A DNA stretch of 64,000 nucleotides, from positions 623,734 through 687,733 of the forward strand of contig NW_001799630.1 of assembly GCF_000165425.1 (NCBI RefSeq), written 5' to 3'. The translations under genes and the position numbers were made by a program. This stretch comes from Paramecium tetraurelia (Eukaryota > Ciliophora > Oligohymenophorea > Peniculida > Parameciidae). The notes under the pieces are model-generated. The model did not search any database. It had not been told where the DNA came from and saw only the letters and a list, made by a program, of their open reading frames with translations. Shown one piece after another: positions 1-11,975 of the stretch; positions within the stretch are counted from its first letter, which is position 1, and each line of letters begins with the position of its first letter.

Positions 1-121
1 TCAAATTTTATAATTAAATTCTAATTTCCCTTAGAATATATAAATCAAAACTTCAGACAAAACTAAATATCTAAAACATTAAAATAATGTTGGTTTTAAA
101 GGAAAAATACTGAATTATTAA

Positions 122-656
122 TCAACAATCTTGTTATTATTCTATGATGGTTGTGGTCACCATTCTACTCTTATAATACTTTATTAGTTCTTGAGGAGCG
201 TACTTAGCAACTTCAGTTGTATAATATTCCTTTGATTTTGGGATTGTACCATTAGACCTGAATAAACAATGATATGTACCTTGGTCTCCATTATATGGTA
301 GCAATTAACTTACCATTTAGGGAAGACTTCTTGACTGAGACAATTTTTTATACTTTGTCACCTTACAAAAAATCACCATTTTCAATTATTGGACCAAATG
401 AAAATGATTCAGTTTTGAAGTTATCCAGACTTAAATCATGGATTTTTTGTATTTTTGACAATTTAGAGGTTGTCATTAGATTTTATGTAAAGTCATCTTC
501 TCTCTCGTACCTTGTAAAAATATCTATTAAATTTTCCAAATTGTTATTATATTTTGAAATATGCTGATCAGCATCTAGAATTTCTAGTTTTGTTTTCTTT
601 CTCTATTAATCTTGTTGCTATTCTAAGGTTTACTTTCTTCGATTATTCTTTTTCAT
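122..656 (-). CDS. chromo-shadow-domain-like (HP1-related) protein
   Basis: About 170 aa after removing one 22-nt intron (258-279). The N-terminal third is basic and Gln-rich. The C-terminal 65 aa resemble a chromo shadow domain: a hydrophobic strand with KVQKIVSVK, then LIATIQWRP, then the helix APQELIKYYKSRM, matching the family pattern of strands followed by P-Q-hydrophobic-hydrophobic-x-F/Y-Y-x-x-R. Chromo shadow domains dimerise HP1-type heterochromatin proteins and bind PxVxL peptides in the nucleus. I see no aromatic-cage chromodomain ahead of it, so it could be a dimerisation-only partner or a divergent HP1. The start is the first in-frame ATG. It is divergent from the V-ATPase gene 207 bp away. 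The domain call rests on pattern only. Confidence 0.6.
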
Positions 657-863
657 TATTTATTTTTAATAGCTAATAGCGGAAAATTTTTGTGTAAATT
701 TAATTATAAAATACACACCAAAAATTTCCCAAAACTTATTAATTTAATCTGAATCACAAGTATTTGAATTTTATTGAGTTTTAAATTAGAAATATTTTGA
801 ATTTCAAATAATTGGAAATAGTTTAATTTTCCATAACATAAAATTTATAATATTATAAAATAA

Positions 864-3402
864 ATGTTTAGATCACAAGAAATGAGTTATTTTTAGTTAA
901 TCATGCCCCAAGACAGTGCATGGACTATTATGGATTAATTGGGATATCTAAGTAAGGTGGAAATCATTGACCATAATCCTAATGAAGCTCTAATCAATAG
1001 ACCATTTGCCAATTATGTCAAAAGGTATATTGTTTTTAATAAAACCCAAAGGTGCGATGATTTAATAGTGAAAATAGAGAATATGCTATAAGTAGCGAAA
1101 AATTTGAATTTGCTGTCTAATTACAAGAAAGGAAATTTGAAATAGTTTACCAATCAAGTATTCCATATTATATAATTATTGTTTATAGCAAAATTCACAC
1201 AGTCATACCTACCTTGACAAGATCGAAGATGACATCAACAAAAAGACATCATCTTTTCAAGAATAAAATAAGCATCTTGAATAACTTATTGATTAATCTG
1301 AATATATTCAAAATTACATAGAAATTCTAAAAGAAAGTAAAACCTATTTGGGGGAACAAGTATTTCAAAATCAACAAATCTCAAAATTTGAATGCTACGT
1401 TGGCATACTCAAAAATTTGGAATAATTATAGTATTTATGTATACTAGAATAGATTCCATCGTGTAATATTTAGAGTAACAAAAGGAAATTCTATGGTGCA
1501 TTTAAAAAGAATGAATGAGAAATAATCAATATTCATTGTTTTATTCCCAAACATAGGAAACTATGGAAAATAAAAAATATAAAAGATTGTAGAATAAGTA
1601 TCTCAAGGAAAGTTTACTTTACCTTAGAGTCACTAGGAATTTGAAAAAAAGTTAAATGAATTGCAAATGAAACAAGCTGAATATATTAATGTAATAAACA
1701 ATACAGAATATAGCTTATATAAATGACTCAGAATTAGCTGTGCTAATGCATATCAAATATGTTGGTTCTCAGAAATGGATTACCACTTATAGAATTTTAT
1801 AAGTTCTACTTAATTAAAGAAAAGGATCTCTATAAAGAACTGAATAAACTTAAAATGCAAGGAAGACTATTTCTCGGAGAATTATGGGTGCCAACAAAGG
1901 ATATTTTTCAATTAGAGCAAACTTTATAAATGATAAAAGAACAACAAACTAATAATCCTGGAGGTTAATTAGCATAAAAGTATCCGCCTGATTTCCTTTA
2001 GAAACCTACTTATTTCAAATTAAATGAGTTTACTTCCATCTTTTAAGAGATAGTCAATACATATGGGATTCCAAGATATCAAGAGATCAACCCTGCAATA
2101 ATAACAATAATTACATTTCCATTTTTATTTGGAGTAATGTTCGGAGATATAGGTCATGGATTTACCTTATTCATGTTTGGATCTTATCTGTGTTTGTTTA
2201 AGAATAAATCATTCTACAATTTAAGATATCTGATCCTATTGATGGGTGTATTTAGCTTTTATTCAGGACTGATATATAATGATTATTTAAGTTTATCTTT
2301 GAATCTATTCTAAACTTGTTTCAGATCAGAGGAGGAATGCGTATATCCATTTGGTATTGATCCAATGTGGGGAGGCCATTTAGAATTCAACGACTCATTT
2401 AAAATGAAGCTAAGCATCATAATAGCATTTTGCCATATGTTGTTAGGTATTTCATTGAGTGGTCTAAATTATCTATTTTTGGGGGATTGGCTAAAATTGT
2501 CATGTAAATTCCTACCATAATTGCTATTTTTGATATGTACTATAGGGTATATGGTATTTTTGATAATATACAAATGGTTGAATCATTTTGAACCGTAAAA
2601 TGCCCCAAGCATAATAACAACAATGATATCGATGATTTTGAACTTAGGGAGAATATCAGGTCCTTAAATGTGGGAAGGAGACTCTCAGGACTACATATAA
2701 TATTGTCTCTTATGTATATTTTTGTATAGCATTTAGTAATGACAATCATCTCAATACCTTGGATGTGGTTTCCATCAATTATTAGTCACCTGCTATAATA
2801 GGGAAGTTTTCAATAAAATGAAGGTAAACGTAAGACTCACAGAATAGATTATGGATAATTGGTAGAAGAACCAGGGATTGAAATGACATAAACTCATTCT
2901 TATAGTCATGAATAGATAGACACAAAATACGGTTAGCCAAATGGAGAAACGCAAGAATCAACATTCTTTATTAAATAAAAGAACACTTCACATTAAGGAA
3001 TCTAAGACCTGATAGTTCATGAAACTATTGAGACATTGGAGTATGTCCTTGGAGTAATATCAAATACTGCAAGCTATCTAAGGTTATGGGCATTGAGCTT
3101 GGCTCATTCATAACTTTCAGAAGTTTTCTTTGAATTGTTGTTAGTTTAACCAATAAATCATGGATAGCCAATTAGTTTAATGATCGGATTTCCATTCTGG
3201 GCCTTGATAACCTTTGGTGTTTTAATGTGTATGGATAGTATGGAGTGTTTTTTGCATTCCTTAAGATTACATTGGTATATACGAGAAATTACAGTATAGG
3301 GTGGAGTTCTAGAATAAGTTTTATAAAGGGGATGGAGTCTAGTTTAAGGTGTTTTCCTTTAGAGATAGAATCAAAGAAAGCATCAATTTAGAATCTTAGT
3401 GA
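864..3402 (+). CDS. V-type H+-ATPase V0 subunit a
   Basis: About 787 aa after removing seven introns of 22-31 nt; the spliced length is a whole number of codons. It starts [14 protein letters not shown], the usual start of the family. The cytosolic half has [13 protein letters not shown] and [13 protein letters not shown]. The membrane half begins with [15 protein letters not shown] and carries [17 protein letters not shown], which contains the arginine (YLR) needed for proton transfer against the c-ring. It ends just after the conserved [14 protein letters not shown]. The product is the large membrane subunit of the proton pump that acidifies vacuoles, trichocyst-related compartments and the contractile vacuole system. 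Paramecium has many a-subunit paralogues that choose the target membrane; this one cannot be assigned to a compartment from sequence alone. Confidence 0.95.
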
Positions 3403-3500
3403 AGGATTAGAGTTATGTTTTTAGTATTAATTTAGATAGGATATTGAGTCTTAAATTATTATTCTCTTTTACGCATTTTCTTCATTGAAATAAAATTATA

Positions 3501-3901
3501 ATGAATAAGAAAGATGATCCTTATTAATTAAATATTAGTTATGAAACTGACCCAATCAAGACTAATGTTATGAGCCATGGATAACAATTAAGTTCACAGG
3601 GAATTGAGAATCAAATGAACCTCCCCACAGAGCTTGATGGTATTAGATGAATTAAACAATTTAAGATTATGAAGGGCCAACTCTTTTTTATTGTAATCAT
3701 TGTAGAATGGATTCGGTTTCCACTTGTGAATTTGAGGCTTCAGGTTAAACATTTCTTTGTGCCTTTCTTTTATTTTTTATTCTCAATATTTTTGGTTGTC
3801 TGATTCCTTATAGTTCAAATGCATGTAAAAACAGAAGACAGATATGTCCAAGATGTAGAAATGTGATAGGAATCAAATATTATAATGCATGTGCATGTTG
3901 A
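3501..3901 (+). CDS. LITAF-like zinc-ribbon membrane protein
   Basis: About 124 aa with one 26-nt intron (3640-3665). The C-terminal half has the LITAF layout: a first knuckle FYCNHCRMD, a 20-residue hydrophobic stretch FLCAFLLFFILNIFGCLIP, then a second knuckle ICPRCRNVIG. The two Cys pairs bind one zinc while the hydrophobic helix dips into the membrane. LITAF proteins sit on the cytosolic face of endosomes and lysosomes and act in membrane sorting. It lies 98 bp after the V-ATPase gene on the same strand. Small size, a full motif set and a clean TGA make it a convincing intact gene. Confidence 0.85.
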
Positions 3902-3947
3902 AAACAAAATTTACATCCTTATAATTTGATTGATAATTATTTATTGT

Positions 3948-4455
3948 ATGATTAATAATTAAATTTATTAACCAGTTGAATTCATTTATTCATATACGAT
4001 AGGAGGAAAGGAACAGTAGCATTTGTAGTTAAAGAATTAATTACCGCAAAAGAAGAGGAATCTAACAGAGGAAGAGAGAAAATAAATAAACAGAGATATA
4101 TAGAATAAGTTTGATAGAAAGGAAATTGTGAAGAAAAAAATTCATAAGCAAAGTTTTATCAAAATTAACCCTAAGAAATACCTAAAATTGTATTGGATTA
4201 ATCTTTAGTTTTAGATTCAAGAAATTGAAGTGCAGAAAAAATAAAGTGAAAAAACTGATTCTTGGAAAAAAAATAAAAATCATTAAAAGAGAAAGGATCT
4301 TCCAAATAGGTAAGGAAGAAGTAGATGAGTATGTAAAAGTGAAGGATGCCTATGATAAAGAGTATGATAAGGGCAAAGTTAAGAAGGTTAAGAAGAAGAG
4401 AGAAAAATAAACATTAGATTTTGATAAAGCATATAAATTAAAATATAATAAATGA
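3948..4455 (+). CDS. lysine-rich conserved hypothetical protein
   Basis: About 160 aa after one intron (donor GTATTGG at about 4189, ending at either of two AG sites 6 nt apart that keep the same frame). Read without splicing, the frame breaks before the acidic/basic C-terminus. The protein is basic, with a predicted helical middle (EEERKQINRDIQNKF) and a Lys-rich tail (DKGKVKKVKKKREK), composition typical of nucleolar or RNA-binding proteins. I do not recognise the family. Its TGA overlaps the ATG of the next gene (ATGA, 4452-4455), unusual in this genome; alternatively the last exon may splice differently. Confidence 0.55.
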
Positions 4456-6392
4456 ATTTAAAAGATGAATAATTTAATGAAGAAATCTGTGTGAAGATCA
4501 AGACTTTGGATAATCATACTTTAGATGTTCGAATTAAATAAAGCCAAACAGTGAATGAACTGAAAAATTTAATTGAAATAGTAACTTGTCATGTTTAATC
4601 AAGGTCTCAAGCATTCCATCTTCGAGACAGAGATTATTGTTTAAGGGAAGATAACTCAGTAATGAGGATACTTTGATTTCTTTGAACATTGAAGATTAAT
4701 GCGTTGTTCATTTGGTTGCCAATATGCCTGAATTTGAATCATCCCCTTTAAATAGAGGTTTATCTACCAGTTCAATTGATGAGCATGACAATCGGAATAG
4801 TTGTATTTATATAGCACATATATAGTCGATATACAGGAGAACAGAAGAAACTCTAGGAAAAAGGTTCTCTAGTAAAGATTACATGGATTTCAATAACTAC
4901 CAACTAGGAATTCTTTGCAGTAGAATGTTATGACATTGCATAATCTTTTATAATCATTCAACACAGTAGCCGAAGCCATTGAACAAGGATAAATATTTGC
5001 CTAGAAAGACTTTGAACTCGGTTAATGGATCGATTTCAAGGATGTTAACGGAGAATGGATTGAAGGTCATGTGGGATAAAAATAATAGAATCAGGTTTTA
5101 ATTATTCATCAGAATGGAGAGGAATGGATAGGAGTTCCATCGAATAGATTGGCGTTATTCAGATCTCACACTATACAAAAGACATATCACATGTCTCCCA
5201 TCTTAAATAATCACGAATAACAACAGTTATGGACGTTTAGTGAACTGCTCGGTCAAACGGCTATGTTGTTATCTAGAGCTGGCAACATGATGTCGAGATT
5301 GGCTGATAGTGTGGAAGACAAGTCGATCCCATAAAACAAAAAGGCTGATATGTCTAATCTTATAACTGGAATGATTGAGGAACAAAGAAGAATCCAGGAA
5401 GAAAAAGTGGAGAGGTAGGATGATGTTACATCTCTTAAATCTATGAAGTCCATGAAATCAGATAAGATTTCTATTGATTATGAAACATCCTCGATTAAAT
5501 CTATGAAGTATATTGTTTAACTAATTAGATCTGATATCTCCAAATTAACTACGTATTTTGTTGGCCATAATCATAATACAATGATGGCTGAAAATATTGC
5601 AGAGGAAGAGGAGAACAGTAGTCAAGACATGTCAGTTGATAATCAAAGGGATGCTCCCAACATTTCCAAAGAATTTAAGGAAAATTATGTTTATTATGAG
5701 ACTTCTTTGTTGGCTGCCTAATTAGCCCCTCTAGCTGATCGACTAGGGAGATTATTGTAAATTTTCACCTTAACTTTAATAGAGTTGATTTATCCCCATA
5801 TCTTGCATTGAGTGGAGCCAATATAAACAAGTAATCTTATGTTATATGAAGTATCTTTCAAAATCATCCTAATTCCAATATATCCAATTTATCCATTATC
5901 ACTAATGAAGGCAGTCAGTATTCAACTTAAGCTAAGCAATATTATTTTTAAGTCCCTATTTTGTTAACTCCTTATGAATTGCATACACAATCATAGTATG
6001 GAGTATCAGCCAATAGAATTGTAGGAGATAATGTAGACATCCTGAATCACTTAAACAACAATAATGGAAATCCAAGGCAAAAAAAAAGCACAAAAAAAGA
6101 GGAAGAAGAAAAGCAATAGTTTGTGTCATTATCTAAATATAAACCAACATAATAATCATATCATTAATAATACTAACAGTAATAATAACAATAACAATAA
6201 TAATTCCAATAATATCAATAAATGAAAGAATCAAATCTTTAAAACACAGAATAAGATGATACCTAATATATATAATAGTATTAATAATAAAAGAAATAAT
6301 CTGCTGATGAATAAATTAAAAAGAAAAAGAAAGGTAAAGAAGTATCATTTTCAGAATAAATTAATCAACTAAAAAAAGACAAATAATTTTGA
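4452..6392 (+). CDS. ubiquitin-like domain protein with C-terminal polyQ
   Basis: About 615 aa after four introns (23, 23, 26, 21 nt); the 21-nt intron hides an in-frame TGA. Residues about 12-85 form a ubiquitin-like fold: CVKIKTLDNHTLDVRIK, then RQRLLFKGRQLSNEDTL and NIEDQCVVHLV, as in BAG6/ubiquilin-type N-terminal Ubl domains. A middle segment around residue 190 (WIDFKDVNGEWIEGHVG, then EEWIGVPSNRLALF) looks like a small beta domain of Agenet/Tudor type. The tail is Gln-rich (about 6150-6222), written almost wholly with TAA/TAG, then Lys-rich. No UBA domain was seen, so a ubiquilin call is not supported. It may act as an adaptor in proteasome or chaperone pathways (inference). Confidence 0.75.
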
Positions 6393-6443
6393 AAAATATA
6401 TTATATATATGATTATATATACAGAAATAATATTTCGTTCAAC

Positions 6444-6952
6444 TCAATAATTCTTGAACATATAATAAAAGAACTTCATTGTCGTTGGTGGATAGATAAT
6501 TGAATAAAATTTATCCTTTTGAGATTAAAAAAATTCCAACTATTTTGTAATCATAATACTGTTACTTCATAGGAGACTTCTCTCTATCCATTTATATCAA
6601 TCACCCATTTTTCACAAGCTAGCATATCATCTTCTTTATTAATCATTTTATTTCTATAAATATTTTACATCCAGGTGTATTTAGGGGTTTCTTTACACTT
6701 TTCAATGCTTTTCAATTTCAAATATTCCTCTGAACTCTTCATAAATTTTAGTTCAATATCTGCAATTCCCTTATATGCATAACTAAATAAATCGTATTTC
6801 ATTTCAATATCTATAAATTCCTCATGTTCATCCCTCTCAGGGTTGTCAAAGGAATGCAAAGCAATAAAAATATCTTTTAAAAATGATTTAGGATATCTAT
6901 AATATTGCTCTTAATTTTCTTTCTCCTTCTCTTTTTCATTAGAATTTGACAT
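6444..6952 (-). CDS. hypothetical protein
   Basis: About 160 aa if the 26-nt intron at 6540-6565 is removed; without splicing it would end at the TGA at 6551-6553 (134 aa). The intron has canonical GTAACA..ATAG ends and its removal continues a charged, protein-like reading frame, so I prefer the longer form. The protein is acidic and soluble, with RYPKSFLKDIFIALHSFDNP near the start and KYTWMQNIYRNKM in the middle. No signal peptide or membrane helix is seen. I do not recognise the family. It is convergent with the Ubl gene 51 bp away and divergent from TAF7. Confidence 0.6.
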
Positions 6953-7072
6953 AAACTTACTTACTAGATTATTTAATTAATTGTAAAATAATAATTATTT
7001 AAGGTATGTGATAATTAAATAAAAAATACATCCTCTTTTTTATAATATCAATATATATATAAATATTTAGTA

Positions 7073-7591
7073 ATGTCCAAAATATATGAAATAGAAAATC
7101 AAATGATTATAAGATTTCCCCCTGAAATAGCAGAGAAGATTAGAGATGCTTTTGCAAATAACTAGCAATTACCTATGACAATTGAACCAAAAATTGGAAA
7201 AGGATTGGAATTTGAAGTATCAATAAACAGTTTGAAATATTAAGATAAAGGTGTATTAGTTGACTTGCCAACGATAACAGAGAGCTATAAATCTAAAGAT
7301 TATATAAACTTATATAAATCTAATGATATCAGCTAAATGATTTGGGTTGGAAAGACAAGCAATACAAGACAATGTGGGGATAAGGTAGTTTGCGACAGTG
7401 GATTGACACCACCTACTTATGATATCAGAAAGGATTTTCATCGTAAGCAACCTTAAATTGACATTGGAGAAATCCAGAGAGTGGAGAAAGAATTACATTC
7501 TATCCAATCAGAATTCATGAAATAAGCAGAAGATGAAGAAAATGGGTCAGATGATGGGAAGAAAGGAAAGAAAAGATACAATAAGTTTTGA
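7073..7591 (+). CDS. TAF7: TFIID subunit TAF7
   Basis: 172 aa in a single exon. It shows the TAF7/TAFII55 N-terminal domain almost end to end: IENQMIIRFPPEIAEKIR, then VLVDLPTITESYKSKDYINLY and DISQMIWVG, matching the LENQFILRLP, LVDLPTIVES and LYK-DISQML blocks. TAF7 binds TAF1 and restrains its activity in the pre-initiation complex in the nucleus. It is much shorter than animal TAF7 (about 350 aa), and the tail is a short acidic/Lys-rich stretch. The start is the first ATG and fits the domain start. It is convergent with the 2-oxoglutarate dehydrogenase gene, only 19 bp away. Confidence 0.92.
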
Positions 7592-7610
7592 TCTATTCAA
7601 TAATATACAC

Positions 7611-10600
7611 TCATTAAAAGAGTATATTTAAAAGCTTATCTAATTCTTATTTGTGTACAGTTGGTGATCCACTTGCTGTTGATGCTGATGGTCTTCTACC
7701 ACAAAATGTTAAATATTGATGTTTAATTTTGCTTTATTGATGTAGCAAGGATAAAACCTAAGATAAATTTTGATTATACATTTTAAATTCTTGGTTCTAG
7801 ATATTGCCAAGCACCTGAGTTTTAATGTTCTTCTTAACAGAACACAAATTCTGCATTCTCGTATTATTAAGCAACTATTCTGAAATGGTCATATGCAAAA
7901 AGGTGCTAATTATTCTACTCTAATGATGGCAACATCCTAAGTTTATTAATAAATATTTACATTTCTTTTAGTGTCTTGTCTTTTCTATAAAATGTCATAA
8001 TAAACTTAACCATAACAAATGACAACCTTTTATATTTCTTTAGGAGCTTTAATTTCTTCATGAGTATCAGGAATCAATCTATGGAATCTGGTACCTTCAA
8101 GGAAAAGAGAAATGTCAGAAGTTGCCTTAGAAAATTTAAGTAATCTTTTAGAATTGAATAAAATTAAAGGTTTTCTAAAGTCCCTTCTTAGTTATCTACG
8201 AAGAGAGTGGAAATAATTTGAAGGGTTTGAACAGACACACACTTAGAAATTAGAATCGAGAATTTATCTTTTAATTCTCTACTCTTTCATCTGAAATACA
8301 ATGTTAGGATCATCATCCATCAATTATAAAAATCTTTCCATTCTTCCACTGGAATGTTCAGGTCCTTAGCCATCTAATCCATGAGGTAACATCATAACAA
8401 GTCCTGAGGGTACATTCCATTTAGATTCTCCTGAAGTAATGAAATTGTCAATCATGATTTAACATCCATTAGCAAAATCTCCAAATTGTCCTTCCCAAAT
8501 TGTCAGAACATTAGGATTAGATTGAGAATATCCATATTCGAATCCTAAGACTCCATATTCTGACAATGGAGAATTATAAACTTCAAATCTGTTACTTCCT
8601 CCAGCAGGTATTTAATTTCTAAGTGGATAATATTTGATGTCTTTCTTTTGATCATTAAGGACTGCATGTCTTTATGAGAATGTTCCTCTTTCACAATCTT
8701 GACCACTCAATCTTATGCTGAATCCTTCATGTAACAAGGTACCAAAAGCCAAAGCTTCAGCTGTACCAAAGTCAATTCCTTTTCCTTATTCAATTGACTA
8801 CTTTCTTTATTCATAAATTCTCTTAACTTATGGATGAACAGTCAACTCAGCCGGTAAATGATTAACTTTCCCGTTCAACTCTAATAAATCCTTCAAAGCA
8901 ACACCAGTATCCTTTACCTTTCCCCATTTGGTCACTTATTAAATCTTTTCCCATGGTTTAGGTACCCAATGTACTTTATCAAAAGTTTCCTTTTAGATGT
9001 TTTTATAAGCAGTCTCAAGACTATTGTTTAACTTCTTAATTTCAGTACTTGCAAAATCATCTGTAATGACTCCATTTTTTCTTAATTATTGATCATATAA
9101 TTGAAATACAGGTTTTTATTTATTAATGATTTCATACATTTATGGTTGAGTGAATGCAGGTTAATCCTATTCATTATGACCATATCTTCTATATCCAATC
9201 AAATCAATTACAATATCCTTTTTGAATTACTATCTGAATCTAACAGCAATTTTGAATATTTCTTCTACAAGATCAGGATCATCAGCATTAACATGAATAA
9301 TAGGTACATCAATAGCCTTAAGCAACATCTGTACAATATAAACCAGATCTACTATCAATTGGAAGTTGTAGTAAATCCAATTTGATTATTAACCACAACA
9401 TGGATAACACCTTCATTTGAATATCCTGTCAAATTTTCAAGTTATAATGATTCATAGACAACTCCTTAACCAAGCCATAGCAGCATCTCCATGAATGATG
9501 ATACCTAAACAGTTTTGTTTATTTCCACAAATGTCTTACAATGCTCTAGTCTTACCTTATACAACTGGATTGACAGCTTCTAAATGAGATGGATTTGGTA
9601 ACATTGTCATTCTAATATGATGTCCATCTGGGAATTATTAATCCCTTGTGACTCCCAAATGATATTTCACATCTCCAATATTACCCCATGATTCTTCTAT
9701 TTCTTTACTGTATTTATTTTAAAATTCTGCAAATATTATTTCCAATGGTTTCTTAAATACATTAGCTAATGTGCTTAATCTTCCTCTGTGAGCCATTCCC
9801 ACAATGATATGTTCAACCTTATTTTGAGCACATTAATCTACAAGTGCTTCTAAACCTACGATTAATGTGTCTGTGCCTTCAATTCCAAATCTTTTGCTTG
9901 TTGTGAATCTGTTTTTCAAAAACTCATTAAATAGGTCAACTCTAGCTAATCTCTACCAAGTAGCTGTTTAAGTCTCCTTACTTGGTTTCCATTATGCTAT
10001 TCTATCCATTTCCTGTTCAACCCAATGTTTTTATTCGGTTGACACCATGTGAATGTATTCAACACCGTATTTTTTTGTATAGATTTAAGATAATCTATCA
10101 TAGATTTCTCTGATTGTCCACTCCTCCTTGGCTTCCATAAATGGCTATTGAATAGCAATTATCATTTACATAGATAAATGATCTTTAATCCTTGTTTCCA
10201 AAATAAATTGGGATATCCAATTCTTCCTTCTTAAACCCAAAACTATCCAAAGTCATCTCTGGTCTCGAGCCCTTCACTCTTCCGTATTCTTTTGTGTTAG
10301 GTAGATCTAATCGAAAATCACAATAATAGATTACTTAATGGATCTAAATCAGCCAACTAATGTCCACATACGAAAAACATTCTAAACATGTAATAAGTGC
10401 GATATAGCAATATATTTTGTTTAGCATGATCCAATGGATTCAAAGATGTTGTGCCTTAGACTCCTGCTCCACCATTTATCTATTTATAACACAAAAGTAA
10501 ACTTATTCGCTAAAATATTGTCTCCATCCTTCAGGAACTGATTGAGGGCTCTTTTACCAATGTTCAAATAGCCCGCTAACATATGTTGCCGAAAATGGAT

Positions 10601-10631
10601 ATCTAATTAGTTTATTTGAGGCTCTTATCAT
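7611..10631 (-). CDS. 2-oxoglutarate dehydrogenase E1 component, frame-disrupted
   Basis: About 965 aa if read across four one-base slips, with five introns (22-28 nt). It is the thiamine-diphosphate E1 of the mitochondrial 2-oxoglutarate dehydrogenase complex, which decarboxylates 2-oxoglutarate in the TCA cycle. Visible landmarks: an N-terminal segment [34 protein letters not shown] followed by GQGVVYESLQ (ThDP/Mg site), [35 protein letters not shown], and the C-terminal [13 protein letters not shown]. Each slip is a single extra base at about 9472, 9363, 9316 and 7897-7901; with introns removed, total length minus four is a whole number of codons. Everything else is well conserved, so sequencing or assembly indels are as likely as a recent pseudogene. 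Confidence 0.88.
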
Positions 10632-10661
10632 CTAATTAAAGATATTATTTATTAAAATTAT

Positions 10662-11230
10662 TCACATAAAATACATCAAGAATTATTATAATATCTATTT
10701 ATAATAATTATTTAATGAAGCATAAACTCCAGGACTAATTATTTATTTATAATAATTCGTAATTTTATGAAAATCTCGAATCAAAATTTTGAAATATATT
10801 TATTATTAAATATTAAATTACGCACTTTCAACCCTTTTCAATTTATCATCAATAACTGTTAAATCTATTTCCTTTTCACTATTTATTTGCTATTAAAATT
10901 GAAAATTCCATTTCTATTTATTTATATTCATCTATTCCTATTCATAATATGTCTCCTTCTTCCAAAAATTATATTAAAAGTTTTTATTCTTCTTTAATAG
11001 TCTTCAGAAGTTGAATACAAATATAGGATGACTTTAAATTAATGAATTGATGAATGTAAGCCACACAGTTTATATAAAATCTTTATTTTTCTTAATAATT
11101 TGACTCTTTCGTTTTCTAATCCATAAATTACAAAAGATTTTAAGGAAATATAATGAAACATTAGGTATTTAAAGGTTTTTTTGGAATTTTGATCAAAAAA
11201 ACTTAATAATTTGATAATTAAAAGAATCAT
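10662..11230 (-). CDS. weak hypothetical ORF
   Basis: A stop-free stretch on the minus strand from an ATG at 11230 to a TGA at 10662-10664, provided a 17-nt GT..AG segment near 11000 is spliced; unspliced it ends earlier. It would encode roughly 180 aa: a hydrophobic first half, then a Lys/Gln-rich half (EKEIDLTVIDDKLKRVESAQ). The 30-bp spacing to the dehydrogenase start is typical of this genome, but one-stop-codon code makes long chance ORFs common in AT-rich DNA. No family recognised. Treat as doubtful. Confidence 0.22.
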
Positions 11231-11724
11231 AATAAAAATTAAAAAAATTCACTCTTGAAATTTTTGGGAATTATATTTCTATATACGGATAAATCTATTT
11301 ATTCCATTTCTTTCACTCTCAATAGTGGAATTTTTGAAGTTAAATCTTAACGATATTTACTTGTGTATTTAACATTTGAAATTATAAAATTCACTTGGAA
11401 ACACTTAAATGTAATTTATTTACAGTGGAAATTAAGAAAGGTTACTTATCTATTGTTGTCATTTTTATTATGAAATAGAAATTTTTTTAAGAGATAAGAA
11501 ATTGTTGAACAAACTAAGCTTTTGAAATGAGAGATGTGTAAGAATGAGCTTATATAAATTTAAACTAAATGCATATCTTATATCAAAATAATTTAAGATT
11601 TTGGATATCATACAGCTTTTTATTCTATTTATAAATAAATTATCCAATCAAATTAATATAAAATTACGACATTTCATTCTTAATCAAAGAATGTGAATTT
11701 TTCAATAATAATAATAAAAAACAA
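11231..11724. other. gene-free AT-rich stretch
   Basis: About 490 bp with no convincing reading frame, RNA motif or repeat on either strand. It probably holds the promoter of the small basic protein gene downstream. Confidence 0.5.
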
Positions 11725-11975
11725 ATGGCAAGATAATCTAAAGGTTAAAAGAAAGGTCCCAAAGCAGGTAAGATTTCATTTGAATTTGAATAGCTACTAA
11801 AAAAATTGCAAAAAAACCAGCTGGCCCAAGATAAACTAGAACAATCAAGGCTGCAGTTGCTGAGGCTTAAGCCACAACTTAACCAAGCGCTGGATAAAGA
11901 AAATTGCCAAGATAGAACAGAAGAAACAAGCAAGCCAAAAAAGCTAAATCAAAGAAAGCAACATAAAAAAAATGA
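11725..11975 (+). CDS. small basic Ala/Lys-rich protein, linker-histone-like
   Basis: 74 aa after one 26-nt intron. The sequence is almost all Lys, Arg, Ala, Gln, Thr and Pro, with blocks such as GPKAATKKIAKKPAGPRQ and KQAKKAKSKKAT. Ciliate macronuclear H1-like proteins are short, globular-domain-free and of this composition, so a linker-histone or other chromatin-packing role is a reasonable inference. A basic ribosomal or nucleolar protein is the alternative. GC content is clearly above the flanks, supporting a real, well-expressed gene. It lies 49 bp ahead of the SAPS gene. Confidence 0.6.

Noticed and set aside
274-567. Plus-strand ORF of 97 aa
   Set aside because: Shadow of the minus-strand chromo-shadow-like gene, whose frame gives a recognisable domain.
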